NCBI GenBank assembly: GCA_947846985.1
Contig: CANTUZ010000004.1
Span: 11,336,927-11,400,926, forward strand
From: Fratercula arctica
Taxonomy: Eukaryota; Chordata; Aves; Charadriiformes; Alcidae
DNA length: 64,000 bases
Reading direction: 5' to 3'
Shown: positions 50,101 to 63,800 of the stretch, piece after piece
Numbering within the stretch: the first letter of the stretch is position 1
How the letters are laid out: the number at the start of each line of letters is the position of its first letter
Program-made: the position numbers and the translations under genes
Notes under the pieces: generated by a model
Told to the model about the DNA's origin: nothing
Database searches by the model: none
The model's input: only the letters and a program-made list of their open reading frames with translations

Positions 50101-52285
50101 CTTTAGCTTTTATCCTTTTTCTCAGGAGTTGCCTTCATCAGTCTGTTTCTTCATCAGTCTTTCTGCTGCTGGTGTTTCATTAGCAGGAACTTTCTCTCTC
50201 TTGCTGATTTCCACCTAGAAATGCTCTTTCAATTATGAGTGAGATGGGCAACTAGACACCTACAGCAGATTCTGTTTCTGCACATTGGTAGGTGTGTTTT
50301 CCTGCACTCTTAAGAAATTTGCATATACACACAGGTCTAGTATAGAATATGTCCAATAGTGTTGTTAGCAGATTCATTTTTCTTGTTTTCCTCCTTATTT
50401 TCTCTTAAACCATAAAATAACGTCTCAAGAGAAGCTTTCTCCACAGAGAATATCTTTTTCAGCAAATTACTGTCTGCCTTTAATCCTGCAATGTATAATT
50501 GAAAACTAAAAATGTGATCAATAAGTTCTCAGCAGGCTCAGATAAATACAGTAGGATTACTTTTCTCCTTTCCCTCCTGAATTTGATTCAAATTGTTTCA
50601 ATACCTTCCCTCTGAAAGGAAAATATCTCTGCGAAGAGTTCATTTTTCAGGGCTGATATTTTCTGTAGGTACAAGCATCTGAAGGTAGAAGATTGCGTAA
50701 CCACAAAGCTGTATTTCAAGATCTCTAGCTATTATCCGTCAAGTGTAGAATAAGCAGTACTAATGTTATTGTTGATTCTGGTTTACAAGCATCTGTATAA
50801 TTTTTTATTAATTGAATGTAAGATTTAAATTTTCCTTTTTAAATTCAAGGCAGGAATAAGATTTGACTTCTATTCGTACCCCTGCTACCCATTGCTTCTT
50901 GTTCATTGTCTTTTCCTTTTGCAACATACATTAATGTAGTAAAATACAAAGAATACTCAGAGTCCATAACACATAATTTTTGCTTATTTCCATTGCTTTC
51001 TGTCTCTTCCATTCCATGCAAACTCATTTTCCCTTTTATTATTTTCAGTGTGGTTTTTTAATTAAAAAAAAAAAAAAAGATAGTTTACATAAATTTACAA
51101 GTGCAACTAAAGATTCAGTGGACTTGAGTTTTAATCAAATATTTTTATTTTGTTTCTTAATAGTCAGCTGCTTGGGAGGCTTTCTTTCAGTTAACTCTGT
51201 GGAGGAAAATTTTAAATTATTTTTAGTACACTGAATTATGCTTACATGAATATGTAAACATTATTGTTTGAATGCTCTGAGTTAACTTTGTAAATCTATG
51301 AAAGAATAACTTGAAGGCAGGTTTTAATAGAATTGTTTATTTTTGGTTTATCTAAACCACAGTTGCAAAAGATACAAAGTTAGTAGGGAAAATAAATATC
51401 ATTACTAAACGAGCTGATACAATTGGGGAAAAAAATGCAGGCAGGTTTTCAGGCCCACAGACTCCTCTTTTCCTCACCCATGACAGTGAAAGTATTTATG
51501 GCTAGCATTTTTATGAATCACCAAGCAGCCTGCATAATCTCTTTTCTTGTATTAAACTAGGTTTCTTGTTTTATCTTGTTATCTTGAATCATTAATATCA
51601 TATACTGTCGTCTTTATTTTGTTTTAGCAGGATTTGCAGTTTATCAAAAAGATCGGGGGACTTCTCTAATCAGTGGGTTTGATCACGGTAAAATATATAG
51701 TCAGTGGTGCAACTTTATGTCTACAAAGTGGTTCAGATTGATTATTCCAGTTGTTGAAGGTAGAAAGGACCAATTGCCTCTTTCAGTTGCCCTGAGCATG
51801 ACTGAAACATGCAAATTTACTTCAAGGAGTCTCGAAATAGCATAGCAAGGATTTACAAAGAAAACTTCCATTTATCTAGTTATATCACCTTTTCACACCG
51901 TGAATAAAGAATAGCAATGAAAATTAACTGCACTTCCTTTCCCATCAAGTAATGAACGTCGACTGCCCCGTCCACTGCTAAAAAGACTGCAGGAGAGAAA
52001 GGCCACTAAATACATCTTTTGTGAGATAACCCATCTCCAAAATCATGTTGTTGCTCCCGCATAAACCTTGAGAAGATGAAAAGCTTTTAAGATCAGTCTT
52101 TTAATTGTTTGGCCACCTCCAAAATTAGCAGAAAAATGAAAATCTAAACAAAATCTAGGTTTGGGGACGTGCGTATACAACATATAATCATTCAGAGGTT
52201 CCTAAATTTGGGCTGGCATTGATTCTTTGTTTTGTGACGAATGTAAACAGTTACTATAGAAAGGGTACCACTAATCAGGGTAGAC
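47101..52285. other. AT-rich non-coding stretch with homopolymer runs
   Basis: No gene was recognised. T-rich runs lie at about 47871-47895 and a pure T24 run at 48892-48915. An A15 run is at about 51065-51079. A minus-strand open segment ending near 48395 at a GTATGT donor-like site (containing MRVFKGWKSKLRQEF) is exon-like but has no convincing acceptor. Confidence 0.5.
48892..48915. repeat. Poly-T run (T24)
   Basis: This is an uninterrupted run of 24 T. No retrocopy is evident on either side. Confidence 0.95.
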
Positions 52286-52380
52286 TTGCAGCCTGGTCTA
52301 GGTGACCCTGCTCTGGCAGGGGGGTTGGACTAGGTGATCTCCAGAGGTCCCTTCCAACCCTACCATGCTGTGATTCTGTG
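52286..52380 (+). mobile_element. CR1 LINE 3' end
   Basis: The segment starts GCAGCCTGGTCTAGGTGACC, continues GGGGGGTTGGACTAGGTGAT and CCAGAGGTCCCTTCCAACCC, and ends TGATTCTGTG. It is the last roughly 95 bases of a CR1 element of the same general subtype as the copy nested in the LTR. No certain target duplication was seen. Confidence 0.95.
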
Positions 52381-53326
52381 ACTCGTGTCCTTCTCTGTTT
52401 GCTACAAATGTCTTTATTCTTTATGTGTGTACTCAAAAGCAGTCACACAATGATAGTCCTTCCATGGTGTCGTGTTCTTAAGGGAAGACAGCTGAAGTCT
52501 GATGTCTGTTTTATGCCAGTTTATGCAAAATTATGCAAAAAATGTAGTGGAGACCGTCACCTTATGTCTGAAGTGGGGGTGAGAACAGGGCTGAGCTTAT
52601 GATTAACTGTTATTGTTTACCCTTTCACATTTTATTTCAAACTGGTGTGCAAAGAATGAGAGAGGACCTAATGGTCCAGTCATTCCCAAAGGGCAATCCC
52701 ATGGCAATCTAAGCGTCGCCTCTGGCAACTAGTCCCAGGAGCCTGGCAGAAGTGAGCAGCCCTAGGGAGCCCGTGGGCACGTAGGCTCTGGGGCTGGCAT
52801 AGCACCCGCACAAGGGAGGTTTGTCCAGCCATGCTGAGCAGATTCACATGAGCTTGTGGAGATCTGGAAATTTAAATCCAGATAAAAACGAGCGCCTACC
52901 TGTGAAGCATGGGAAACTGCGGCATAAGTATTTTGAAAAAAAAATAATAGAAATAAGAATACATTTTGCAAATGTTGCTTGGGAGGATTTATCTTCACGG
53001 TTAATGAGAATTTTCTTACTTCCTCCTCCTGTTTTTTTAAGATAATGTTAGATATAAGTGGCGGAAAACATGAAAGGGCACATGAAAAGATGTCATGATG
53101 TAACTGTCTTTCCTGTTACATTTAAAAATTCCAAACAAAGTTGCATGATTTTCACTGGGAGCAAGCAAGTATGCCTTCAGATGTTTTTATTATTTTTTTT
53201 TCCTGTTTGCTTTTGTTTTCATTCCTCCACTGAAGCACTGAGCATTGGCAATGAATTATGGTAAATTGCAAGCTTTCCACCACCCTGTTCCTACGTACCA
53301 CTTACTGCTTCAACAGGTTTTCTTTT

Positions 53327-53331
<5 letters not shown>

Positions 53332-53361
<30 letters not shown>

Positions 53362-53412
53362 ACAACCAAAAAAAAAACCAACCAAACAAACCAAAAAAAA
53401 CCTAACAAAACA
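53332..53412. repeat. A28 run and adjoining A/C-rich simple sequence
   Basis: An A28 run at 53332-53359 is followed by CA- and CCAAAC-type A-rich sequence to about 53412. Open frames through it encode lysine runs and are artefacts. It is not the tail of any element I recognise. Confidence 0.9.
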
Positions 53413-55312
53413 CATTTTGTTTCCCAAGCAAGATCTTTGTGTCACTTATCCTTTTCCAAAATCTTGTATTGAGTAGCACTGATGGGAACTGAACTGCATT
53501 TTTTAGTTCTGCAGAACGTCACACAAATGCCTACTACTACCTAGAGCTGTGCTTACTTAGCATTGGTTCTATTAATAATGGCGTGAAAATAACAGTGCTA
53601 TAATAAGGAAAGCCATAAATGCTGGACTAATAATTATATGCTACCATCTAGTTTATGGGTTTTACAGAAACTGCAGTTAGAACGTTATGAAGAATTATAC
53701 AGATCTTTAATTGCACGATCTTTTAAATTATGCAGTCCATGAACGCAGTTTTTTCCAGTGCTTCATACTACAGCAGTTAATTTTATATCCCTGTAGTTCT
53801 GGAAACCAAAGAGTTTCTTTTTAACAAGTCTATGTTTTGGTATCAGCCAAGTTCTGACGTTTTCTGATTTATTTTTTTTTCTTGAGTGTTTCTTTCATAA
53901 CTAAGTTCTGAAACTGGTTACATGCAATATTACCCTCAGTTTTAATTTTCAAAGAAATCAAGGCTTCCTACTGGCAAGAAATTACATATAGTTTGTGGAG
54001 AGAGGGAGGGAGTGGTTACTCAGTAGGTACCAGCATATGATATTGAAGGTGGGTCTCTGTGGCTCTCTAAACAGCAGGCAGCTCCTCGGATGAGAACGCT
54101 GGAGTTAGACTCTTGTACAACGCAACTCCCAAGGCAAGCTCCTAGTTCCCATGTGTGTCTCACAGGATTGAGCTTAGTGAGCGCTTCTCTTCTTTTGCGT
54201 TTAGTGACCAAAACCCAACAGGATAGTGTACCAAGAAGGCACAGATACCACGTTTCAGTGTTCTGGCTTTTTTTCTGTGCTGCGAGTTCCAGCGTGTTTG
54301 GAGAATGATCCAAAGATCAGCCTGTCCACTGACTTTTACAATGGTATGTCCTGGTTTGAGAAAGTGGTGTCAGTGTAAGCCAGCTGTGGTACAGAGGAAT
54401 TGTACCAGCAAAATTTGGAAGGTTTCTGCTGTGAGATAGCATCATCTGATGTATAATGACCCCCATGAAAAAAATCAAAAAGGCTTTTTTTTCCACCACT
54501 GATACTTAGATGGCAAGTGTTTGTAGCTCAGAGATTACCAAATGTACTTAGTTCTTTTTTTTTTTTTAAAAAAAAAAGGTTTATCAATTCCGATACCTGT
54601 TTTCACATTAGGATCTACATTTCATATCTGTTTAAGAAGAAATGTTTATATTTGCTTGCCTTTCTGAAAATGTTATCTGTGCTTTATTTGGTGCGGATTT
54701 CACAGTTAGTCAATTCTGCAGATCCAATTCCCAGAGAGGACTAGGGGTCAGTCTAGGGCTGAGCTCATGCACCTTTCTGGGAAAGAAAGCAATCGTTAAT
54801 AAGTAAAATCTGCATTACATTAAAGGTATATCCTACTGTGTAAACTGGGTAAATTTTTAGTGTATGTTGGCCTGTATTTTTGGATACAACAGAAATATTT
54901 TTCACATCCAAAAAGAGTCTCAAAAACATTGTATTTTCAGCGTGTGTCAGTGAGAAGTGAAAGAGGAAGGGCACAAGGACTGGAGATAACTTATATATAT
55001 TTTTTTGGAACTTCCCAAGAAAATGTGATTAGATTACATGAATTCTCTTAAGAATCTGTTCCTCTTTCTCTCCCACCTTATCAATTATGCACACAAGTGC
55101 CTGCAGTATGTATACTTTCTCTACTGAGAAAGTGACCCGGAGGATATCTACATTTTCCTTGGGAAAAGAAGCTAAAACCAAACAAATATCCTATACCTCA
55201 AGATGTTTTATACTTCACTGAGATTGGATGATGATTTACTCAGTTGTAGATGATGGGAAAGAGAACTCACTGAAAATAAATTCAAGCTTGAAGGACTGCA
55301 ATGACAAGCAGC

Positions 55313-55318
55313 AAAAAA

Positions 55319-55351
<33 letters not shown>

Positions 55352-55358
55352 AAAAAAG
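55313..55358. repeat. A26 run and adjoining A/G-rich simple sequence
   Basis: An A26 run is followed by GGAAAAAAG-type sequence. No retrocopy was recognised upstream. Confidence 0.9.
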
Positions 55359-57182
55359 ATTACAAAATAATGATGCTTAAATTGACTGCCCTCTGCTTTA
55401 GCAGCTATGGCCAGCCTTTCTCCAACACCCATTTTCAATCATAATCCACAGAGGAAGAAAGAAAATCCTTTTCGTTATGTTCTGAATTCATTGAACTGTA
55501 ATCTCAGAATAATATATTCACATCTCGATCTATGTTTTTGTGGGGTAAAAAAATCTTCTCCAGAATATCACTTCTGTGTTGTTTCTCCATTGTAGAAAGA
55601 TGGACCAGGATTTTTAAAAAGCTGAGGTTAGAAAAATGCCTTTGAGTGAAAAACAACAACAGATGTCTGATTATTCCATGGGAACCTTATTGTCATTCAT
55701 TCTAAATCTCTTTTTGATGTAATTTAACATAAATAATTCAGAATAAGTAAAATAGAGTATGAAAAATGTCATTTGACAGAGATAAATTTATAAAGTAGTT
55801 GAAAGTGGTGTCAGGATTTTACTAGCTGAATTAAATGTTTACTGCAAGTATACGAATGTTTCGTCTGAAGAGGAAAATGCATTGATGTTTTTATCATTTA
55901 TATGTACCAGCATAAACACACAACTCACCTTCCCAGTCATAAACAGGAATATGTAACAACCGTATCCTAAGATGCTGAGTCAATGCCATGTTGTACATGA
56001 ATGAAACAAGTCTTGCTGCCTTCAAGAAATCCTGTTAAATTTAAGTGACTTTTTGTAGGCAATGATGCAACATGCATTAGAGCATCAGAGCAAAATTTGG
56101 ATCAGAAACCAAGCAAATTGACAGCATTTTTACTAATGAATATTGAGGGATATTGCAAGTGCTAGAAATGAGAGTAGACTTTGTAAGACAAAAGGAAGGA
56201 AAAGTAATCATATTCTAGAGAAATACCTTATTTTACGTTATTAGTTGAAGGAAAATTAAATTATTCACTGATATTTAAGGGTTAGACTTCAATTAAATTT
56301 TCATTTATTCATGCCTTTAAAAATTATAATAAATGGTTAATGACTAACAATTTTCATAAGTACATTAGTAACTAATGATGTAACTGGTATGTATGAAAGA
56401 TTTTAGGTGAATCTAGCAAGAAAGTGTAGCATCTATCATTTCCCATTTTTTTCAGAATTCTTTCAAGGGAAGTGTTACATACTTGCATGCAGCGTAAAAT
56501 TTTATCAGTCACATTTTAAAATAATGAAGAAGTTTGTTCACTGGCCTAGAAATAGCAAGCTTGGTTTACAAGACGCTGAGATTCATTTTAAGAGATAGAC
56601 TAGAGTTCAATTATACTTTCTGACTTTATTGATAGTATCTGCAGTTATTTATGTTGGTTGTTAAAATGTTTACATTGGTTTATATATTTCACTTATTTAA
56701 AAAACCTGTTTTATGCTTTTTTTTTTTTTCCTTCTTGGTGAGATACTGAAATACCTTTTGCAGAACTGAAGACCACTTTCATTTTTCTGCTTTTACCTTC
56801 CCCTACAAAAGAGTAATTTAAACCCCAGTATTAGGAATTCTGCCATTAATTTTAGGGACTCTTTCTATGGCTATTACTGTTTCACTTAAATCTGCTAGGC
56901 TATTTGCTAGAAAATAGTACCGTGTGCTTCCTGGATAAGTCTGTTATGTCTAGCTCCACTTGCATCTAAGGAAAAGGTGGGTGAATGGTTGGCCGTGGAT
57001 GTTAGGGACCAGCTCTTGGTCTTTGCACTTCATCTGCCTTGATTTAAGTACCCAAGTCTTTTCATGAGCCTTATTGTTTCTGTACCTCTTATTAGGGAAA
57101 GAGGAATAACAATGTTTCCGTACCTCTCAGGATGAATAATTAAACATTTGCGTTCTTACGTTTTCTTACAAAGAACTTTTTT

Positions 57183-57222
57183 CATGTTACCTTGACTATT
57201 TCTACATGTTACCTTGACTATT
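57183..57222. repeat. Short tandem duplication, 22-base unit
   Basis: CATGTTACCTTGACTATT occurs at 57183-57200 and again from 57205, identical over 18 bases, giving a 22-base period. It looks like a recent slippage-type duplication. Confidence 0.9.
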
Positions 57223-58390
57223 CACAACAGTGGTGAACAACGATGGGCTAAACTCAATGTTTTTACCAGCAAGGCTTTTCAAATACAGGTCCTTCTAAAT
57301 CCTTGTGTCTGCTGAGCTCAGTTGCTGAGACCAAACTGGTTGTGATAACCTTGTTTTATAAAGCTATCCTGTGTGACAGCCTGTATCCTATATGCTGTGC
57401 TGTCCTGTTGCTCTGAGCAGCCTAAACAGAGGTGATACATTAGGTATTCACCAAAGAGGTTTGCAAGAGGACAGAGCGCTCTGGTTCCTTTCCGCAGCCG
57501 CATCTTGAAAGAGGCAGAGTTCTACACACTGCATCTTGCTCTCTGGGAACACTCAAAAGAAAGGAGTTGAGGCACTCCTGTTGACCATGGACCACACCAG
57601 ATTACTTTTCTTTTTTCTGTATATCTTTACTTAAAAAAGTAAATAGGATTTAAAAGTTCACAGGGCATTTACAATATGAAACAGCTGTCAACCTGTTTTT
57701 GAGATTATGTTCCTGAATATGCCATGTTACGTGTCCTTTTTAATGCTATTTGATTTAACTAGATGTGTAGCTTAACTTATATTAATTTTGGTATTTTTTT
57801 TTAGCTCAGGCCTAACGATATTGTACAGCTTACAACTTTGAAAAGGGAGGTGCAATTCCCTTTCGTTTGGAAAAAGGTGTTAACTGCGCTGAAATATACA
57901 ATGCAGAAAATCTTGAAAGAAAACAAAAAAATTTCCATATAATGCCTTAAAAAAAATCTTAATGCAGGATTCCATTTTGCTAGTTACTCCTTCACGAAAA
58001 AGAAATAAACCCTGTTAGAACTCTTCAACACACTTTGCACCTTCAGTAGATTAAGTTGAATAGGTCTCTTTTTACCTGGATTGTCACTGCATGTGTATTG
58101 AAATCATGGTCCTTGTGAACTGAAATTTCATCTTTGTTAACAAAGGGGACTGGCAGAGCTCTTTAGAAGTCAGCACCATTATTATGAATCCTCTTCCTAT
58201 CTTAGCATTAAGCTACTAGAGCCAATTATGACATGACACTGCTTTGTCAATTAACGCTTAAAACAAATACTTGAAAATAACTGTAACTTAAGAATATGAT
58301 AGCTATTCATTAATATTTTGTCTTCCCTTTTAGCGACACCCTGAAAAGGAATCCTTGAGGACATTGGAAAGTGCTTGTTTAGTGTTGCTT

Positions 58391-58523
58391 TTAAGATATT
58401 TCTTGTATCATAGAAGTCCCTAGCCCTGAATAATGATTCCACCATGAAGCAGCACAGCTTTCATTAATTTCAGCAGTCGACTTCCAACTATTGTCAGCTT
58501 CTGTGCCACCAGACTGTGGCTTC
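58391..58523 (-). CDS. Candidate terminal exon, unrecognised
   Basis: A good acceptor (CTCTTTCTTAATATTCCTAG) is followed on the minus strand by an open frame ending in a stop at 58391. It reads KPQSGGTEADNSWKSTAEIN and onward, polar and protein-like. The same frame is open further upstream as a 108-codon ATG-initiated frame from 58717, whose first half is hydrophobic and AT-rich. No partner exon was found, and the product is not recognised. Confidence 0.13.
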
Positions 58524-60433
58524 CTAGGAATATTAAGAAAGAGTGGCTGAAAATGTGCAAGAGTGACAGGGGTATGCACATAGCTTTTAATTACAAAGAA
58601 ACAGTTCATAAACATTCCTGAGAAGTTGTTGAAAAGAACATGATAAAAACTAGTAAGAGGGCAAGTCCAAAAGCTGAAGGCTAATGAAGGAAAATAATGT
58701 TGAGTTTTCTTACTCATGCAGACAACTTTGCCATATGTACTATTGGTATACTAGGCAAATGAACATTTGTGAGTTGGCATCTTCTACTGTAAAATCAATG
58801 ACTAAAGAAGTGGAAGGGTAATTATTAAATGTGATTTCTGTTTAAATTTGTATTACAACAGTGTTTTGTACTTTCCAAAAACTTCCAGTGTATTTGAGAT
58901 TGATTTTTGTATTTCCTGCTGTTATACTTTATTCATTTGACGCTAGGTCAGTTTTGTACTATAGAAGATGAGGAAGGAGCAAATTTGTTCAAAGTAAAAC
59001 CTGACATATCAAGGCATGTACAACGTTTTGTCCATTGAAAATATGGTTTTTGCAGCAAGTGCGAGAACACTAGGAGGAAATAGGATTTGCCAGGCTGTCA
59101 CTGGAGACAAAGCGTGTTCCTTGTTCAATATTTAACCTGTAAATTTTCGCAGCTCAGATTGCAATGATACGCATGGAATGAAAATTAGAAGAAATAACAG
59201 AATATGGCTGACAGCATTTAAGAAAGTTTGCTCATTTGTGAGCATTTGGCGAACACAGGTTCAGCATGAAGTTTGTATCCCAGAAAAGTGGCATGACATC
59301 CCATAAAATACGGTTAAGCTTATTGCTTAACTACGTCTAAGATTGTCTGATAGAATCAAAGCTTAAAGATCAAACTTGCTTAATCCGCATGTAGCGGCTA
59401 AAATGGTAAACCCATGATTTATTACATCTCTTCTTCCGCAAGGTTGCATACAGATTTTTTCAGAAGTGATTGAAATCCTTCACCTCGGATTGTGTGAAAA
59501 TGCAAAGTGGAACATTGATTAAATAGGTATGTTTTAAGTAAGCTCCTTTATATCCTCATTTCTTCTCTCTCCAGTCTTCTTTCCAATGAAATTCAGCACT
59601 TTTACCTTCTGACTATTGAAACCCTTCAGAAAAAGCATCACTTCTTCGGTAGCAATCAGAGGCCTGAACGGCATGGCATTGCTTCCCTGGTTTGGTAGGT
59701 TCTCAGATTAAAAGATAGTTGATTTTTATTTTTCTGGGTTGTCTCCAGTTAGAATATGTCTGAAAAGTAGTTTAGAATAAAATCTTCAAATGGAGGTCTA
59801 GGCTGCAGTCAGCAAAATTATTTTGAAGAGTAGCCGTGTGACTTGAAGGACAGGCACAAAGTGAGGAGATTTCAAAGGACTCGGAAAGGTCACAGTAGGG
59901 AGAAGGGGCTTACAGGTAAAAAAGGCAGAACAGAAGGATGAACTGAAGAGGTGAAGAGGACAATAGCTCTGCAGAATATAATACATAGTGAAAATTGAAT
60001 CCATAAAAGATGGAAAGCAGCACTGGAATAATAAAGATATACTACCCGTGCACTACAAAGTCTGATGAAAAAGTAAAGGGGAGATTCTTTCAAAAAAGGC
60101 TATTTGAAGACAAAGTGAGGGTATGGAGGAAATTTCTGTAGATCATGATCAGAAAGGTTAGAAAACATGGGAGGAAAAAATAAAAGGGAAGTCTGTGAAG
60201 TAATATAATTGACAAGGTTGACAGCCTCCTTACCAAACTGAAGAAGATAATGAGCATGTGGAGTCACATATTTTTAAATCTGTTGAACAAATGTAATACT
60301 TGAGAAGGCAAAACATATTAGTGAGCTTATTTGCAATGCCACTGACCGTGGAAACTTTTAGAAGGGAAACTAAGCTTTTCAGACAAATACTGCAGGAAGA
60401 GTAAAGCAAAAGATCGTTACTTTATAAGAGCAT

Positions 60434-60459
60434 AACTCTTACAAAGAGTTGTAAGAGTT
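60434..60459. repeat. Small perfect inverted repeat
   Basis: AACTCTTAC (60434-60442) and GTAAGAGTT (60451-60459) are perfect 9-base arms around an 8-base loop. It is too short to suggest a function. Confidence 0.8.
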
Positions 60460-60765
60460 TTAAAATTTGTCTGATTTTTTTAAATTTGTCAGTGTTGGTT
60501 AAGTAGATCGAAATGCTAATTGATACCCAGATATTGAAAAATAGTCATTCCAAGTACTTGCATAGAATGTCCACATCAAATGGGGAATTGGGCACATAAA
60601 GTACGCTGAAGCAAAACATGTTATGAATATAAATTACATTTTAAAATACTTTTTTTTAAACACTGAAGTAGGTATTGCCATTAAGCAGTCAGTTTTTTTT
60701 TTTTTGTCTGGGTAATTCCTTTTTCATTATGAATAGCAATCCACTGAGGCCAGTTAAAAGGCTAA

Positions 60766-60890
60766 TTTTGATGGATCTGGTGAGAGTGTAAAGACGGAGC
60801 CAGGCTCTTTTTAGTGGTAGCCAGTGACAGGACAAGAGGCAATGGGCACAAACTGAAACACGGGAAGCTCTGTGTGATCCCTGCTTGGAC
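60766..60890 (+). mobile_element. CR1 LINE fragment
   Basis: GACGGAGCCAGGCTCTTTTT, GCCAGTGACAGGACAAGAGG and GGGCACAAACTGAAACACGG are hallmarks of the CR1 region just downstream of ORF2. After GGAAGCTC the match jumps to TGTGATCCCTGCTTGG, consistent with an internal deletion. The terminal octamer is not present, so the 3' end is missing or scrambled. Confidence 0.85.
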
Positions 60891-63800
60891 GCTGGGGATG
60901 CCATGGGGATTTGTTTACATATAAAGGTGATGTACTATGTATAATTTTCTTACTAGCATTAGCCTACCAAAATGCATCAACAAAGACTTGTTTTCTTAGG
61001 AGAGCTAGCTTTGCAGACTATTGACCAGGGAACATGTGAATTTCTTTTCAATGAATGAAGATGTAATTTAGTATCCAAAGTAACCAGATAACCAGCAGCA
61101 GCTGGTTAGTTGATCTTACACCAGTTGAATGTGTTTGGTATTAAACGAAACTGATACATTATACTTACGATGACACCACTCCATTTGTTTAATTTTCAGA
61201 ACTTTAGGTTGACCTATGCCCTTTTTTACCTCATCACCTTTGAAACCACAGTGGAATCTAAATATGCAGCTAAGGCTACATAATTGTTTAAGGGTCTTTC
61301 AAACAAAGGTGATCTCTTAAACTTTTAAGCACATATGTGATGATAAAGTACTATTCATTCTTGACCCTTTTACTTGATTTTTTTTCTTCTCTTACAAGGT
61401 GCCTAAACTTTTAACTGCTGTTAAAAATGACTTGCTGACTTCATCTTCCTATAGGTAATACCAGAATATAAAGTGAAATTCTTCCTTGAGCCTTCCTAGT
61501 CATCAGTTTTCACTCCCTTTTCCTACTTTATTCTTTATTTCTATCCACATCCCTAGAGTACCTAATTTTGATGGAAAATGTTCTTCATCTCTACGCTCTG
61601 AATACCGTGAATCTCAATCACGTTGCTGTTGATGGTTTAGCCTCCTTAATGGTTATAAATATTTAACAGTGGGTGCCATTAGACTAATTAGTGGTATATA
61701 CTCTAATCGTTTCACATGTGGACTCTTAGAAAATTTTCCTGTTTAATAATTGACACTTAAAATGTTTTTGTTAAAAAATAAAAATCTGTTCTACAAATAG
61801 CTCTTGCTATTGTACTGACTCTCAGCTGGGCCATCCACCAGTGCAACATGAAGACTTGAAAGATGTCAAACGCAGAATCCAGCTTTTTTCAGTAACCAGC
61901 TTAAAGCATAGATGTTAAAGCACAGAAATAAGTCTACAAGCTATGTCTGAAAGTTGTGCAGTTAGTAGACTGCTACTGGCCAGCTGTTAACACTGCTGGA
62001 TATTGACACGGGCCTACTCAGGCTGACACAGGCCTATGGCTCAGCATGGGCCAACAAATATGCTTCCGTATCAGTTGCTCATGTAAACTATTAATCACTT
62101 GTCTTCCTGATAGCTGCAGCCATGGTGAAACTTTTTGCTGATATATAGGATTTTTAGGGATATTACTAGCTTGTGTAGTGAAGCAGCTGTTGATATGAAA
62201 ACTTTGATACAAAACTAGAAGAAAGTCACCTGAAAGTAGAATGATTTAATTATCTTGCCAAATAGAAATATCCTGATAAGGTTTTCTATGTGTTTGCACA
62301 TATTCTGTGCCTTTCGCTGTGTTTCCACGCCCAGGAATTAGTCAGGCATTAGTAGGCAGCACGGCACTAACGCTGTGCAAGATGGTCATCTGCACTTCCC
62401 AATCAAGAGCCATCCGTCAGGATCTTGTCTGAAGCTATTTGCTTTTTTAAAATTGTTGAGTGCTTTTATTCTTTCTTGTAGCTAGAATAAGCTTTTTCTA
62501 CCTCCGCCTTTTGTGCTGTATGCAATATCTGTGTGACCCTTAAAAATACCAGTCAGGAAGTAGTCAGCTGTCTGTTCCTCCACGTTTGGCTTTCAAAATC
62601 GTTGCTGGCCTTTTATAACTGAATTCAAGTGGTTCTTTGCATAGCCTGCTTTACTAAATCTCAGCACCTTACCTCTATTTGGTGAGACAAAGCAAGCAAA
62701 CCTATTTTCCCTGTTATGAATCGGTGAAAGCCAGCTGGGATTCTCAGAGGAACCATGTGGAAGGGATGGGGGATCTGCAAGGTCGTAACGGGAGAGCAGG
62801 CAGAGTCTGTGGTCAGAAGCAATGGTGATACATCACATTATCAGGATTTTGGTGGGATCCAGGATACCTTTTGAATTTCACGTGTAGCTATTTGATGCAT
62901 AAGTTTTCATGCTACCTTTTCTAAGATTTCAGTCTCTTAAGAATCCCTGTGCCGTGTCTGATCATAAATTTTGCATGCCTTTCTTATCTTCCTTCCATAA
63001 TAATGCACTTTACTAAGACATGAAGACCTTATGAAATCAGAGCTGTAAGTGTCATTACAGTGTGGCTTTCTCAGGTGGCAATTTCAGTTATAACCAAATA
63101 TTTGTGAGATAGGAAGTAACACGAAGTTATGTGTGTCAGGTACGCTAGAACTTTCTATCAAAAGGATGAAGATCTTGTGCTCAAGAGAGAGTGACTTCTT
63201 GGGAAGAAGATGAAATGATAGAACAAATTCCACATAAAATAGAGACACTTGTAGGCTTTTCCTATTCAGTTCAATCTTACCCTGTTTCAATGTGTGCAAT
63301 GAAATAAAGGCTAGGAAAATAGAAAGAAAATAAGCAATACCCTGTTAAAACCCTTCTGTAAAAGCATCTTTTCAAACTATCAAACTTATTTCAGGCTTCC
63401 TTATGAATGTAAAAGTTAACTAAAAAAAACCTAATAAAAAATTAAGCCTTGAAAATAAGTAGGTACTTTAAAAGAAATGAAGAAATTACACCCCTCTTTT
63501 TCCTGTGGACTTGTTTTCTTGCGGAATATTTCCATCAGTAATTCGAAATTGTTCTGTGAACATGATGCTTGCATACTTGTGAACCCCATAACCATTCAGT
63601 GAGTAGCACGAGTGTATTTGAGTGACACTAAAAAAAAAGAAACACAATGAAAAACAGTGAACTTACCACCAACTAAATAAAAGTAAAATCCCAGTCATCT
63701 TTTATTACCAGGACTGATGAGGCATGAAAAAGAAAGAATCCATTGTGAGATACAAATCTCATGCTTAGTTTTCAGGGCTGACAGATGAAGAAATCCCTAA

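Larger units (their letters stand above)
52381..60765. other. AT-rich non-coding stretch with homopolymer runs
   Basis: No gene was recognised. A slightly GC-richer patch at 52700-52830 has no identifiable content. A T13 then A10 junction lies at about 54555-54577. The plus strand at 59800-60380 is markedly purine-rich, as a decayed coding strand or retroelement could be, but I could not match it. Confidence 0.5.

Noticed and set aside
53332..53359. Poly-A run as the tail of a processed retrocopy
   Set aside because: No spliced-gene-like sequence ends at it and no flanking target duplication was seen. CR1, the main LINE here, does not leave poly-A tails.
53245..53476. Lysine-rich open frames
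   Set aside because: They are translations of the A28 run and the adjoining A/C-rich simple sequence.
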